This document shows, piece after piece, positions 51,277 through 63,205 of a stretch of 64,000 nucleotides of DNA. Source of the DNA: Symsagittifera roscoffensis (taxonomy: Eukaryota > Xenacoelomorpha > Acoela > Convolutidae); contig NC_087062.1 in assembly GCF_963678635.1 (NCBI RefSeq), forward strand, positions 64,825,253 to 64,889,252, given 5' to 3'. The notes under the pieces were generated by a model, which was not told the DNA's origin, did no database searches, and saw only the letters and a program-made list of their open reading frames with translations. The translations under genes were made by a program, and so were the position numbers. Positions within the stretch are counted from its first letter, which is position 1; each line of letters starts with the position of its first letter.

Positions 51277-53580
51277 ACGCCACCATTTTTTTCCCATTTT
51301 GACTACCTACACGGTTTTTTCTTTGCCAGAGAAGCGCGGAAAAATAGTTTATCTAGACTAAAATATTCAGGTGGGCTTAAGTCTCGTTATTGAATGAGCT
51401 GATTAGCTCGTATTTTGAACCAAACTTCTCCTCCAGGTTTATAAAAACTTTGAGTTTTGATGATGCTGACCACATTAGTTAACAAAGGATTTTGTTCTCT
51501 CAATTTAAAAGTATGGGCAAGGAGGGTGCTTCACACCGCTTGTCATTTACTGCCCGTGTCTACCTTTTATCTCAAGATATTTTTGTGTGTTCTCAATTTT
51601 ATGTCATTTTTACTCATTTTTCTGGGTACTGATTTTCCTTCCATTGCTTGCTGATGCCCTTTCCGTTGAATTATGAAAATAGCACTCAAAAATTGTGCTG
51701 GTAAAAAACTGTGCTCTCAAAATATAATTTAGAAGCATGCCTGTATCCGTTGGTGTTGACAACCACCCACTCTAATTTTTTTGTGGCTACTTACAATCAA
51801 CTCGCAGCTTAAACAGCCAAACTTCCAGTCCCAATAGTTGTTTCAACTACGAACTATAGATTAGGAAGCTAGCAGCGCCTCTTTTGGGTAGTTTTTTTCA
51901 CTCTTCTTACAAAATTGTCTACCTACCATAGGAAACCGTTCTAACCACTTGTGGACACTTCAAAGTTATGCCTATCGTTGCAAAATTCTAAGAACAAAAT
52001 TTTGAATTGCCTTCATAGTTTTCAACAGAGATCCCACAATTTTGTTTTCATGGATGCAATACAAAAGTCTTTAAGAATCATAGAATGCAAAAAATGTTGA
52101 TTCTGATTTTGTGGAGGCGGAACACTATGCAGAAAAATAAGAAGTTGATTGTCAGTTCTCAAACTGACAACAGAATTGATGTTTTTTTTTCATCAACTTA
52201 GGTTTTATCGAAAATGTTTCAAAAATTTGACTAGCCTACCAAATTTTTTGAAAGTTATGATTTTTTTTCAGAAATAATAGTGATAGTTTTGGTTCTGAGG
52301 TGAAGCCTATAATAACAGGTGTCTTAAAAACATGCGAACTTGAAGCACTTTCAAAGGGATTTTTGAGACAGACACCGAAGGTAAAATCGTCAAATAGACG
52401 TAAACTTTCCATTAGGAAAAGCATAGCATTTTGGCTGTACCGTTTTGTAAGTGAGCAAGTTTTTGGTCGATGAAATTAGAGACGGGTGTGAAAAAAGAAG
52501 ATAAAATTTTGCAGTCATATGGTCTGACTGTTAGCGTAAGCGTTGTAGGGAAGCGGTAGCTTCTTTTTTCCGTTAAACCTTGATGTCATAATCTGCCTTA
52601 CTTTGATTTTTTCAATCTAAATTAACGACATTACAATTTTCAATTTTTGATTTGTAAAGATCAATAACCATAAAATATGTTTGAAAATGTGTAAAACAAT
52701 TTGTTATACGGGAGCCAAATCGTTAATTTAAAAGTTATAGTGATAAATTTGAGGGTCCAATTATCAAAAAAATCTAGACTTCACCTCAAAGTCTTAAAAG
52801 ATAAGACAACACGGAAAGCAGAATCAAAAATGAACTTGTTGGTTTCCTGTAGTGGGAAGAGAGAAAAAGCGAAAAAACCAGGAAGAAAAAAGCTTTGAAA
52901 AAAGTTTTGTTTGATCAACAAATTATCGAGCAAGTGAAAAAATCAGTAAGAAGCTCAATATAAAGTCAAAATAGGTATGAAACGCAATTTAACAGGGTAT
53001 TAGAAAAAAATTATTATTTAAATAATCAGTTGGAACATTTTTGGGCTGATTGTCAAAAAATGCAAACTTTCATTAAGTAATTTCTCATATATCTCAAAAA
53101 ATATGTAGTACGTGAAGCAATTTCATTCAAAACTCGGCCTAAACTGAGCTAAACAGTTAAAATTATAGTTCAAAAAAGTGATCACGTTTTTGAATTTGAA
53201 AACCGATAAATTGTATCTTAAGGTTTCCAAAACAATGTTATCTAAGCCGAATTCAACGTGTGATATCTAGGAAAAATTTCCAACTTCAGCGGCAACTAAA
53301 TAAACTTAAATAGGGTTGGAGTTAAGTATGGCTACCGGGGATACTGCAAATTCCAAGATGATATTAGCGGAGACATTCTAATTTTGAAAGCTATTTACCT
53401 CAATTTGAGCTTTTGGCGGATTTACAAAAATTCTACAATTACATTTTACCGTACAGTTTAGAAGCAACTAAAATAAGCTAAAATGGCCATTAAATCGTGT
53501 AAAAGTATGACAGTAAAGCACCAGCAGATATCTTGAAAGACTAAGATTGCGTTCTCAATAATGATAGTGAACAAAAACTA
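51277..53580. other. No gene seen
   Basis: 2.3 kb of AT-rich sequence without recognised coding or clear repeat structure. Confidence 0.5.
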
Positions 53581-54116
53581 ACAAGACTGCTCGTATCAGG
53601 GCAAAGCCCTGAATGTTCCGACTGCCTTCTAAGGTTTATGGAGCAGTAAAAACATTTAAAAAAAGTAAATGAAATAAAACAAAATGAAAAAAAAAATTCT
53701 AAAATTTGAAATTTTTTTAAGAAAAACATCCCCCCACACGCCATATAAAGAACAAAAGGATAAAATTCGCTGCTTGTATCAAATCAATTATGGCAAATAA
53801 GCTTCTTTCAACCAATTTGGAACGATTTCTATGAGGGATTAATTCTCCGCTTACGCGTTAATAGCGCGAAATATATCGCGCGTTAATTGTCCCAAATTGG
53901 CCAAAATGGCAATCTTTGAAACCCCCGTAAATTTACGAAAAATGGTCACAGGTAAATTATCTTTTCAAATTTGAGCTCAAGACAACAATACCTTTCGAAT
54001 GATATAAAAAAGTTCCGTCAAAAATGGCTAGTTAAAAAATCGAATTTTGTCTGAAGAAAAAAAAATCCACCCCGAGCACAAATATTCCGTTACTTTCGTA
54101 TCGAAAGTCGGAACAA
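53581..54116 (+). repeat. R1 element, full-length copy (536 bp)
   Basis: Starts ACAAGACTGCTCGTATCAGG. An almost perfect palindrome lies at the 5' end (TCAGGGCAAAGCCCTGA), the CGCGTTAATAGCGCG core is central, and a 3' palindrome ACTTTCGTATCGAAAGT is followed by CGGAACAA. It is not protein coding, and I cannot assign a known superfamily. Confidence 0.8.
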
Positions 54117-54806
54117 AAAAAAACTATTGAGTACTAAATACAGAAGAGCACTGTACATATCAGCAAAAACAGTACATATCAGCACAAAATATTTGTAACT
54201 GCAGAGAGAAGTACAAAAAACACCAGCAGACGAAAAAACTGCTGGATTTTTCCGTCAAAGACGAAAACATCAAGAGTAGAGAAAGTTTAACTGAGAGGTT
54301 AGTTGAATTTGGGGATAAAACCAGTATACTGATCGCCGAATCACTGGTAAGCGAAAAAAAAACGGTTAAAATATGTCTCAAATAATTCAAAGATGAATCC
54401 ATCATTATTAATACGACAGCAAAAATAGTCATTACACTAATAGGAGTACTGAGATCCAATCAATGATCTCTTCAGCAACAGAGACAGACACTAAAACCCT
54501 TACTTTTTTGCAATTGGGGAAGCAACTTTCGACGGTGCAAAAATGACAGCAGAAAAAAAGAAACAGGTACAAAAAACGTTTGAGATACATAATCAGGCCT
54601 TTTCTTGCATTTCAATTGACCTACAGTCTTAGGATAAAAAAAATCAATCAAACGCCGATGCAGTATCTTCCTGCGCTTAAGGAAACATGCATTTTAAAAA
54701 CGGCAAGGAATGAAAAAGTTTCTTGGTAGCTTGGTGTGGTACAGCACTTACTGCAAGTGCAGTAGTAATTGTTGTTCTCTTTGCTCACTGACTCTGGGAC
54801 TTATAC
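54117..54806. other. No gene seen
   Basis: A-rich sequence between the R1 element and the LTR. No motif supports a gene. Confidence 0.5.
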
Positions 54807-55034
54807 TGTTATGTATAATTATGCAGTTATATTGTTATTAACTTTTATCAAGGTCATTGGATGTGGACCATCGTTTGGCTTCATCTTATTAGTGTTAAGC
54901 TCAGCGTACAAATGATACGGTGTTATGAGCTGGTTCACGGAACCGAAGAAAAAAACTTAAATTTCAAAGTTAAAATTAATTCTTTGAACTGAAATGTTTT
55001 CAAACTGAGTTACTCAATTCCTTCTCTTACCACA
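54807..55034 (+). repeat. Probable 5' LTR of the Ty3/Gypsy element
   Basis: Begins TGTTATGTATAATTATGC and ends CTCTTACCACA, i.e. TG...CA. TGGCGCAGCCAGCAGGAT follows immediately, a primer-binding-site-like segment common just after Gypsy 5' LTRs. No 3' LTR copy was found downstream, so the LTR call rests on ends and position. Confidence 0.6.
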
Positions 55035-56153
55035 TGGCGCAGCCAGCAGGATTCATGGCACTCGATAATCGCACAGACATGGGTATTCCAGTATTCTGGA
55101 CGTCGGCTAGTTCGTATCTCCCTTGGAATTTTAAAATTTGGCTGGATCAATTCATGCTAGCCGTGACTGTGGAAGAAAATGTGAATCCGGAAATTACATT
55201 AGAAGAACCTAAAGAAGTGGTTGATGAACCAATGCCCCGTTCAGAAACACCAGGAGAAGCAGAAACTGCACAAGTAGTAACGGACCGGTAACTGAGAGAT
55301 AGGCTAAGAAGAGACAAAGTAAAACTAGAAAATCAAGAAAGAAGAGAACTTGGACCTAAAGTAGGACATAATGTGTTCTACAATGAGGTCCAGAAACGAC
55401 TTACGTCTCGTTTATTTCTGGCTCTAGGTACAGAGGGGAAAAAGAAATTCGTGCAGAAGAACCCTCATGCGGAAGTGTCAAAGCTCGAATTTAGAGAAAT
55501 GGTGGCAATGGCAAAAGCATCTTTCGAGAAAACACGGAACATAACTTACGAGCAATATAGACTCTTCACCAAAGCACAAGAACCCGGTGAAAGGTTGGAA
55601 TCATTCCACGCGGCACTAACTACACAGGCAGCTACGGCAGAACTGGGTGGTCCAGAAGAAGAGTTGGTTTGAGATCTATTCATATATAGAATGAAAAATA
55701 CAGCATTACAAGATACTCTGACGTTTGAAACTTTCACACCAGATGAAGTTCTCAACCGGGCTATTAAATTCGAGCAGAGTAAGCAAACTACACAAGCGTT
55801 CCAAGAATCTGGGAATGGAAGCCCTGGAGCGGGACAACTGCGGGAGCCACAGATCAAAATAAAACAGGAACCCATAATGGCAGTTGGGAATAGAAATTCA
55901 AATTACAAAAGACAGAATAAAAATCAAACTAAAGAGAGATGGAAAGAGAATAAGAGTACAAGTTCACGATCAGACCAGAAGCCATGCACTCGATGTGGGA
56001 AACCATTCGTTCAGATCATTTGAAAAATTGTCCAGCAATGGGGAAAATTTGCAAGAATTGCACTAAACCGAATCATTTCGCAAAAATGTGTCGCTCAAAT
56101 CAAGTAAATGAGATTGGGGAGGAAAAATCTAGTTCAAATGGGAATGCAATTTA
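55034..56153 (+). pseudogene. Ty3/Gypsy gag with zinc knuckles, broken
   Basis: One frame runs from 55034 to 56023 with in-frame stops at 55289 and 55670. It contains PWNFKIWLDQFMLAV, EVQKRLTSRLFLALG and ITYEQYRLFTKAQEPGE, typical of capsid regions of invertebrate Gypsy elements. The zinc knuckle starts as CTRCGKPF and continues after a frameshift near 56005 as CKNCTKPNHFAKMC. Nonfunctional. Confidence 0.82.
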
Positions 56154-56336
56154 ATGCAAAGTTTCGATTTCTGTGATGAGTTCGAGATAATGATGGTAGA
56201 AACAACAGTGAAGAAATCGGTTGAAAAGGAGGCGAAAAGAAAAAAAAACAAAAAGAACGTTGAAAGTAAAACAACTACCCAAGATATCACAAAAACTGAC
56301 ATTCGGCGAAATCCAAGATCGCATCAATAAAAAGCA

Positions 56337-57620
56337 TTGAAGGCGTTTGTTAGAATTAAGAATCAAAATATCAACATGACGATTGATACAGGAAGCCCAG
56401 TATCATTCTTAAACTGGACGACCGCAAAACAATTATTGGACGGATCATCAGAAATTAAATTCATTCCTGCTGAAAAATTGAATTTGACAATGCAATTTGT
56501 AGATTACAACAAACATCCTATTCAGATACTGGGAGCAGTATGTGCAGATATTCGTTCGGCGGGTTGGGAAGTTAAGGATGCATACTTCCTGGTTACAGAA
56601 AGAAGAGCAAGATGTATGCTGCGTCTGGATTTACAGGGAAAATTGGGGATACATACATCTCAGAAATCAGCCCCTGTCAATAGATCCAGCTTTGACGTGC
56701 TACTGTGCGAGAAGTTAGAAGGTATGAAACAACAATTTTATAAAAAAAACTTTCATCCCTTTTCGATCGACAGGGAGAGTCAAAACATCATGAAGTCAAC
56801 AGGAAATTTAAATACCCGCTATGTCCGATACAGGAAAAAGCTAGAAGAGTACCTATTCATATTCAAGGAGAAGTGCAAAATGAACTTGACAAATTGTTAT
56901 CAGATGGTCATATAACAAAATTAGACAAATGCACAAGCGATTGTTTCATTGCTTCAATAGTAATAACAAGGAAAAAAGACGCCTCTATCAAATTAGACGC
57001 AAAGCCGACGCAAAGCCGATAAAGATTTTTGACAGGGTTTTACGGACTAGCAGACATGCCCGCAGAGTTCCAAAAGGCGTCGGACCGTACACTAAACCAT
57101 GCAAAAAACACATTTTGTTTTTTGGACGTCATATTAACTGTCTCCAAAGGAGAAAAAGCAGAACACGAAAAACTAGTACTAGATGTACTAAAAAAATTGG
57201 ATGATGAAAATCTAGCGCTAAAATTAACAAAATGTGAGTTTTTTTTAGACAGATGTCAATTGGTTAGGTCATAAACTTACACCGAGTGGAATAACAAAAA
57301 CGGAAGCTATTCTTAATCTACAACACCCAAAATGGCTGAAACAATTAAGATCGTTTATGGGTAGTATAGATCACTTATCAAAGTTCATCTCTAACGCAGC
57401 AAAATTAACTGATCAACTAAGACCATTGATTAGAAAAAAATTGAAAAGAAGAAACTGAAAAATATCAGACTACCGGTTAAGAAAATCGAATGGGGGAAAA
57501 GCACTCTCTAATTTTCGAGGAAATTCAAAGAGCGGTGGCAAGGATTGCTCAAATCAGTTATTACAATCCTCTCAAAGATACTCGGGTACTTTTCACTCAA
57601 TAGTTCTGAGTATATTGGCT
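56337..57620 (+). pseudogene. Ty3/Gypsy protease and reverse transcriptase, broken
   Basis: The protease has TIDTGSPVSFLN (active-site DTGS). RT follows in pieces: a segment near 56880-56990 (KLDKCTSDCFIASIV), then GFYGLADMPAEFQKA at 57032 and FCFLDVILTVSKG at 57117, where the second catalytic Asp of the usual LDD is Val. LTKCEFFLD and, in another frame, PSGITKTEAILNLQHP and LRSFMGSIDHLSKF follow. Part of the palm between 56995 and 57030 is deleted. It was certainly inactive. Confidence 0.82.
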
Positions 57621-57958
57621 AAGAGAAAAACTTGTTATAGTTACGGGTCATCGAACTTTATGGTGGTGCCATATTTTCAGGGCGCCAGATAGAATGGATA
57701 CTAGGTGGTTGGAAAAACTGACGCAGTTCAATTCAAACTCTAAGATGAGGCCGGACAGAAAACTTCATTTGCTACTGTTTATCAGATTGAAAGATGGAAC
57801 AACTCAGACAGATGGAACAGCAAACGATATGTGAAATGAAACACATAATTTGAACAAAATTTTTGGAAAAGGCACTGAATATTTTTCAATTAGAGTTTAA
57901 AAATAAGCGAATCAAACTTGATGACATGAGAATGGCAAAAAATTGGACACAAATTGAA

Positions 57959-58466
57959 ACAGGACTGCTCGTATCAAGGCGAAGCCCTGAATGTTCCGAC
58001 TGCCCATTAAGGTTTATGGAGCAGTAATATCATTACAAAATTAAAAGTAATAAAACAAAATGAAATTTTTTTTTTCATCCCCCCACACGCCATATAAAGT
58101 ACAAAAGGATAGATTTCGCGACTTGTAACAAATCAATTATGGCAAATAAGCTTCGTTAAACCAATTTGGAACGATTTCTAAGACGGATTAACTCTCCGCT
58201 TACGCGTTAATAGCGCGAAATATATCGCGCGTTAATTGTCCCAAATTGGCCAAAATGCCAATTTTTAAACCCCCATAACTTTACAAAAAATGATCACAGG
58301 TGAAATATTTTTTCAAATTTGAGCTCAGGACAACAATACCTTTCGAATGATATAAAAAAAATTCCGTCAAAAATGGCTAGTTAAAAAGTCGAAATTTGTC
58401 TGAAGAAAAAAAAAAACCCAACCCGAGCACAAATATTCCGTTACTTTCGTATCGAAAGTCGGAACA
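57959..58466 (+). repeat. R1 element, tandem copy 1 in Gypsy
   Basis: Full-length R1 from ACAGGACTGCTCGTATCAAG to ATCGAAAGTCGGAACA, immediately followed by the next copy. Confidence 0.82.
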
Positions 58467-58857
58467 ACAAGACTGCTCGTATCAGGGCGAAGCCCTGAAT
58501 GTTCCGACTGCCTTTTAAGGTTTATGGAGCAGCAGTAAAAACATAAAAAAATTAAATGAAATAAAATAAAATGAAAATTTTTTTTCTAAAATTTGAAATT
58601 TTTAATGAAAATCATCCCCCCACAAGCCATATAAAGTACAAAAGGATAGATTTCGCTCCTTGAAACAAACTAATTATGGCAAATAAGCTTCTTTCAACCA
58701 ATTTGAAACGATTTCTAAGACGGATTAACTCTCCGCTTACGCGTTAATAGCGCGAAATATATCGCGCTTTAATTGTCCCAAATTGGCCAAAATGGAAATG
58801 TTTAAACCCCCATAACTTTACAAAAAATGATCACAGGTAAAATATCTTTTCAAATTT
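58467..58857 (+). repeat. R1 element, tandem copy 2, 3'-truncated
   Basis: Starts ACAAGACTGCTCGTATCAGG directly at the end of copy 1 and stops at TCTTTTCAAATTT where Gypsy sequence resumes. It lacks the 3' hairpin. Confidence 0.8.
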
Positions 58858-59060
58858 CATGAAGATTTAAACTTTTTTCTTTGGTGATTAGTTCTCCAAA
58901 TGAAAAGATGTTGTACCTTTCACTAATCGAGAACCACAGACAGCAGAAAAAGCATTGGTCGACATATGAGTTCCACGTTTTGGCTGAGCTCCAAGTCTTC
59001 AAAATTCATGTCACATTGTTATAAAAAAAAACTGTGATCCAAAATCGGAATTGTGGGAAT

Positions 59061-61500
59061 ATCACAAAACGAAATCATCCTCAGAGAAAAGGCAAAAATA
59101 AAAACAAACAAACAAGCCATTAAAGAAGCACTTCAAAAAAATGTGGGGAAAAGCGTAACAATTCGGTCAGATATCTTCAAACGGCCATGATGGATTACCA
59201 ATTGTCAATTCTTGTGGAATTCAGGTACAGACCAGACTTTTTTAACTTAATTTTTGGTTGTCCTCGCCGATAGATTGCCTGCATGAGACGCCAGAAAACT
59301 ATCCGGACCAAAAAAAAAAAATAGAGACGACAAATTTCTACTTTTTAAATGGACACTTTTCAAGCAATATACACACAATCGTAAGTCTACTTACGACGAA
59401 CCCCATTTTTTCCAAGAGAGTTTCAATGAGTTCAAGTTTGTGGTTGAAGACATTTAAAAAAAAATTAAAGCTCCCAACAGTAAAGCGAAGCAGTTTTAGG
59501 AATGTAATAAGATAAACAAGGAACAACCAGATCGATTACAAGAAATAAGGGGCAGAAGAAAACAATTTAGTTGCAGTGGAATTCTTGAATGCGAAACCAT
59601 CAGTAGAACCTCATAGCTTAGCCACTCCTGAGAGAAGAGTAACAACGCCGATTAGGGCTGACTCTCAAGATTTTACTGCTCCATTGCAGTGAATGGTCAG
59701 AAGAAATGGTCATTTGGAGTAGTTCCAATTCTTCTCATGCAAAAACTGCCTCAATAAAATTTGCAATTATCGCGGGGAAAAAATCAGAAATTACAACAAC
59801 GTTAAAAGATCAGTAAACAATCAAAATTTACCTTGGTGACTAAATTCGTTATCGCTGATAGTTATTCTTCAACAAAGAGACGAGAAAAAAATGAACCTGA
59901 ATAACCTAATCGAGGTTGCGCTGATGACCATGATAATATTGACGTTCTTGTTTGAACAGTTATCTCGTCAAAACTGAAAATACAACCTTCATCATTTTAC
60001 CAATGACAAAAAGTTTTGGGCGAGTAAGTTACAAGACTGGTTAATTCAATAGTGAAGATATTTTTCGGTAGCATATTGTACTAAAAATATTGTCAAGAAG
60101 GAAATGGCGTCAAAAAAACCGGGGAAACACAGTTTAAACCAATATCATGGCAAAAGACACTGAAATACTGCATGAATAAGGCTTCGCACCCCGACTCTGA
60201 TCTGAAGAGAAGTAACTGATGGTGAGATGATGCAAGGTGTCTAAATGAAAAATCAAAGCGATCTACTTTTTGCTCAAAAAGCGTATTACTGTGTAAAAAA
60301 ATTTGGAAGATTGATTTGTAACAGGTTGTAACAATTACATCAAAATGACACCGGATAAGATAGATTTAACTCTTGCTACGGAGACTTCGACTAGTTAGAC
60401 TGAAAAAAAACACTATCGTTCAGAAGGAACGCGGAAAACAAGGTATTAATTACGTGTATCTAACCAATCAGGTCTTATCCACAAAGTATTAGAAAAAAGA
60501 ATCTTTTCTGTTCTTACACGTCTTATCCCAATGGGAAATGAACATTAGGACATTTAATGCACAATATGTATTAGGCAGTGCTCTGATTTTTGAAAACAAA
60601 ACAAGCATGCCAAAAATGATTTTGCATCCAAAAATGTTGCATCATCGAAAATTTCGGAAACAAAAAAAGACGGCTACTTAAATCTACAAATAGTAAAAAT
60701 TTTTGGGACACGTGATCATTTGCGTCAAGCATTTGCAGAGATCCACTGGAAAAGCAAGGAGTTGAGAAAAACAAATCAAATCAACATTGAAGAAACAAGG
60801 TTCTATAGATTGGAGAGAACAAAGTTTGTAAAAGAGAAAACTTCTAAACTTGTGTTATAAAAATGTGTTTTGAAAAAAAAACTAGACAGTTTTTTACGTT
60901 GGATTTTTTGACAAACGATAGCTTCCTGAGAGCTTCAGTTTTTTTCCAAATGATGCTCAAAACCCTGCGCATATTTCGTTTAGGTTGCAAAAAAATTGTT
61001 ACACAGTGAAATTGCTGACACCATAAACTAATCTGCTTGCTGAGTCCATGTTGAAACTTCCACTAGTAGATCTGCGCAACAGAATCTATTAGAAAATTTC
61101 ATTTTTAATTTTTGGCTTTATTTTTTGTCCGATGGATAAATTGCAAAGTTGTACTTTTTGAACTTTATCAGTTAGAAACTTTTCACGGGATTTGAAGGAG
61201 AGCAAGTGAGTTATAACCGAGGTGGTTAACTCATAGAGTAATTTCGGATAGGGTACACCGTCTGCTCGTCACGCTATCTTATTTTCGGCCGGATAGATTC
61301 GTGCAACTTCTTAGTCTAATACCGATCCTAATCTTACTCTTATACTATCTAGTCTCAGGTTGTTTAACTAGTCTCTGCTAGGCTCAATAGATCTAGGGTA
61401 TACTTGTTTATTGCGGCTGCTGAAGTTCTCTTGGAGAGTCAACTAATTTCTAAGTTAAATTCAAATCTCTCTGGTGCTGAAATTACAAGTAATTTCAGCA
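59061..61500. other. No intact gene; possibly 3' part of the Gypsy element
   Basis: A-rich plus strand like the Gypsy element upstream, with short open stretches and many stops. It may be its eroded 3' region. No 3' LTR was recognised. No call beyond that. Confidence 0.35.
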
Positions 61501-63080
61501 CTTACTAATAAGTGGGTTGTTAGTTAGATGGATCATGATTGGTTAATATTAAATACTTTACAATGGTAAAATATCTAATTTATCCAATCATAAAATGTAG
61601 TTTAGATCAGGTTCCACCCATCCGGGTTTTACAGAGTTTTTTAGAATAGTCTTTCTGTAATTCAAAGGATGGATGATGGACGTTGGTATTTGGCGAACAT
61701 CATAATTCTTCTGGGTTTTCGTGTTAGAGAAGTTCCAGGTTCAATCGCTGTGTCTTCTCATGACAACGACTGGGTTTTCGCAACAAACTCACATCTGATT
61801 TCAGAATGGTTGGCTATGACAGGTTTTTCTGTTCCATGTAGAGAACTTCTTTTGGGTTGACCTTGTCTGGGAATGGCGTGGATATTGTGCGTGGAGGGGA
61901 TGCCTGGTTACTCGGATCTGTACGTATACTTGAACATCGAGGTGGTCATTGTTCTAGTTCAATGAAGTCCTTTTCTGCGAAACAAGTCGTACTCTAAATC
62001 CTTTGAGTTGTGATTGTGGGCGGCATATTGATTGTGGTTGGCCATTCTTTTTCGAGTGTAGTGGGGTCATTTTGTCTTTGGATGTTCGTCTTTGGTGTTG
62101 TATGCTGATCTATATACTGCAAGGTATAATTTACATTTTATAAAATTTTTATTAGTTTGGTGTTTTAATTATGATTTTGGTTAGTTGTTTTCACAAAAGC
62201 TTTTTGTTTTAGTTCGGTTATTTTGAAGAGTTACTCACCCTTGAGTACCTCTTATTAAAAATAGAAGTGTGGTCACAAAGCGTGGATGTAGCGCGGTGGG
62301 TTAGGCCGGCTATAGAGCATGCTCAGGACGTCCTCTCTGGTGGGTTAGGCCAGGAGTGGGAGTATGATTTCGTTCGGTTTCTGTGAGAGGTCCTGTTATG
62401 TGATAACGTTTTATGTTAGGTTAATTGTGGTTTTTCTTATGTTTCGTTGGTTGTGTCTTTTTTTCAAAAATCAAATTGTTTTTGGTATGGGTTTGTCTTT
62501 CGACTTTTTTGTGTTTTATTATTTCTTTCTTAGACTTTATAATAGTCTTCAAAAGAATAAATTATCCAGTTTTAAACTGGGTTAATCCGGTTTGGGTACC
62601 GTTGGTTTCCTTTTCTTAGTCATGCTGTTATTCTATGTGTTGTGGTGTTTAGTAAGCTGCGTTGGTTAGTTTTGTTTAGTATATAATTCCTTTCCAACCG
62701 GGTTAAAGGAAAGTTTGAAACTTGTTATCGTGTGTTAGAGTTGTTGAGTGTGAAAGCTTGAAACTGAAATTCATTATTTAAACAATTCTTCGTGGGCGAG
62801 CTGTGCGAGTATGGATAGAATTCTTGTGCGAGGAATGGAATATCAAAAGGTTAGTACTGCATTTGCGTTTTATCAATTTACTACATAGAATTTCAATTTT
62901 ACTGCTAGTTTTGGGGAAAAATTAAGTTACAAATTTTCATCATTATTAGAATTACTGCTTTTAGGGAAATAATTTATAAATTAATTTACTACATTGGTAT
63001 GAATTTTATTGAATTTATCTAGTGTAAAATATTAATAGAGTTTTGAAGAATTTGAAGAAGTTTTCGATTTTTTATTTTTC
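61501..63080. other. G/T-rich stretch, no gene established
   Basis: From about 61.85 kb the plus strand becomes rich in G and T, with GGTTAG recurring often. A CGGTGGGTTAGGCC segment is repeated at 62294 and 62340. A short plus-strand ATG exon with a donor (62811-62849) is possible but weak. Confidence 0.4.
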
Positions 63081-63086
63081 TTTATT
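63081..63086 (-). terminator. Polyadenylation signal of the right-end gene
   Basis: AATAAA on the minus strand in the second 3'UTR exon, downstream of the 79-base intron. Confidence 0.5.
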
Positions 63087-63123
63087 GTATTTTGCAGATG
63101 ATCGTGAGATGAAGACTAAGAAT

Positions 63124-63202
63124 CTAAATAAAACATGGATAAAGAATGGTTAGTGTTTTATTTTAAATTTATTAGTTAAGAATATGTATAAATTATACTT
63201 AC
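63124..63202 (-). other. Short 3'UTR intron (79 bases)
   Basis: Minus-strand donor CAG|GTAAGT, branch-like ACTAAC and acceptor TTTTATTTAG. The donor lies three bases after the TAA stop of the right-end ORF. Confidence 0.6.
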
Positions 63203-63205
63203 CTG

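Larger units (their letters stand above)
57621..59060 (+). pseudogene. Ty3/Gypsy RNase H and integrase scraps, split by R1 insertion
   Basis: 57640-57790 reads VTGHRTL and DTRWLEKLTQFN, like the RNase H end (DHKALxW...RWxxxLQxF). After two R1 copies, 58895-58985 reads NREPQTAEKALVDIWVPRFG, like the integrase core of the same family. This places the R1 insertions inside the Gypsy element. The remainder is too decayed to follow. Confidence 0.55.

Noticed and set aside
53581-54116. R1 as a Helitron
   Set aside because: A 3' hairpin exists, but there is no 5' TC / 3' CTRR end and no clear A/T insertion site.
61860-63080. Telomere-like GGTTAG words
   Set aside because: They are scattered, not in tandem, and fit a G/T-rich strand; no telomeric array is present.
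62811-63138. Possible plus-strand two-exon mini-gene (ATG exon with AAG|GTTAGT donor, acceptor TTTTGCAG at 63097)
   Set aside because: It joins to only 17 codons, and GGTTAGT is common in this G/T-rich stretch. The antisense intron of the minus-strand gene explains the same bases better.
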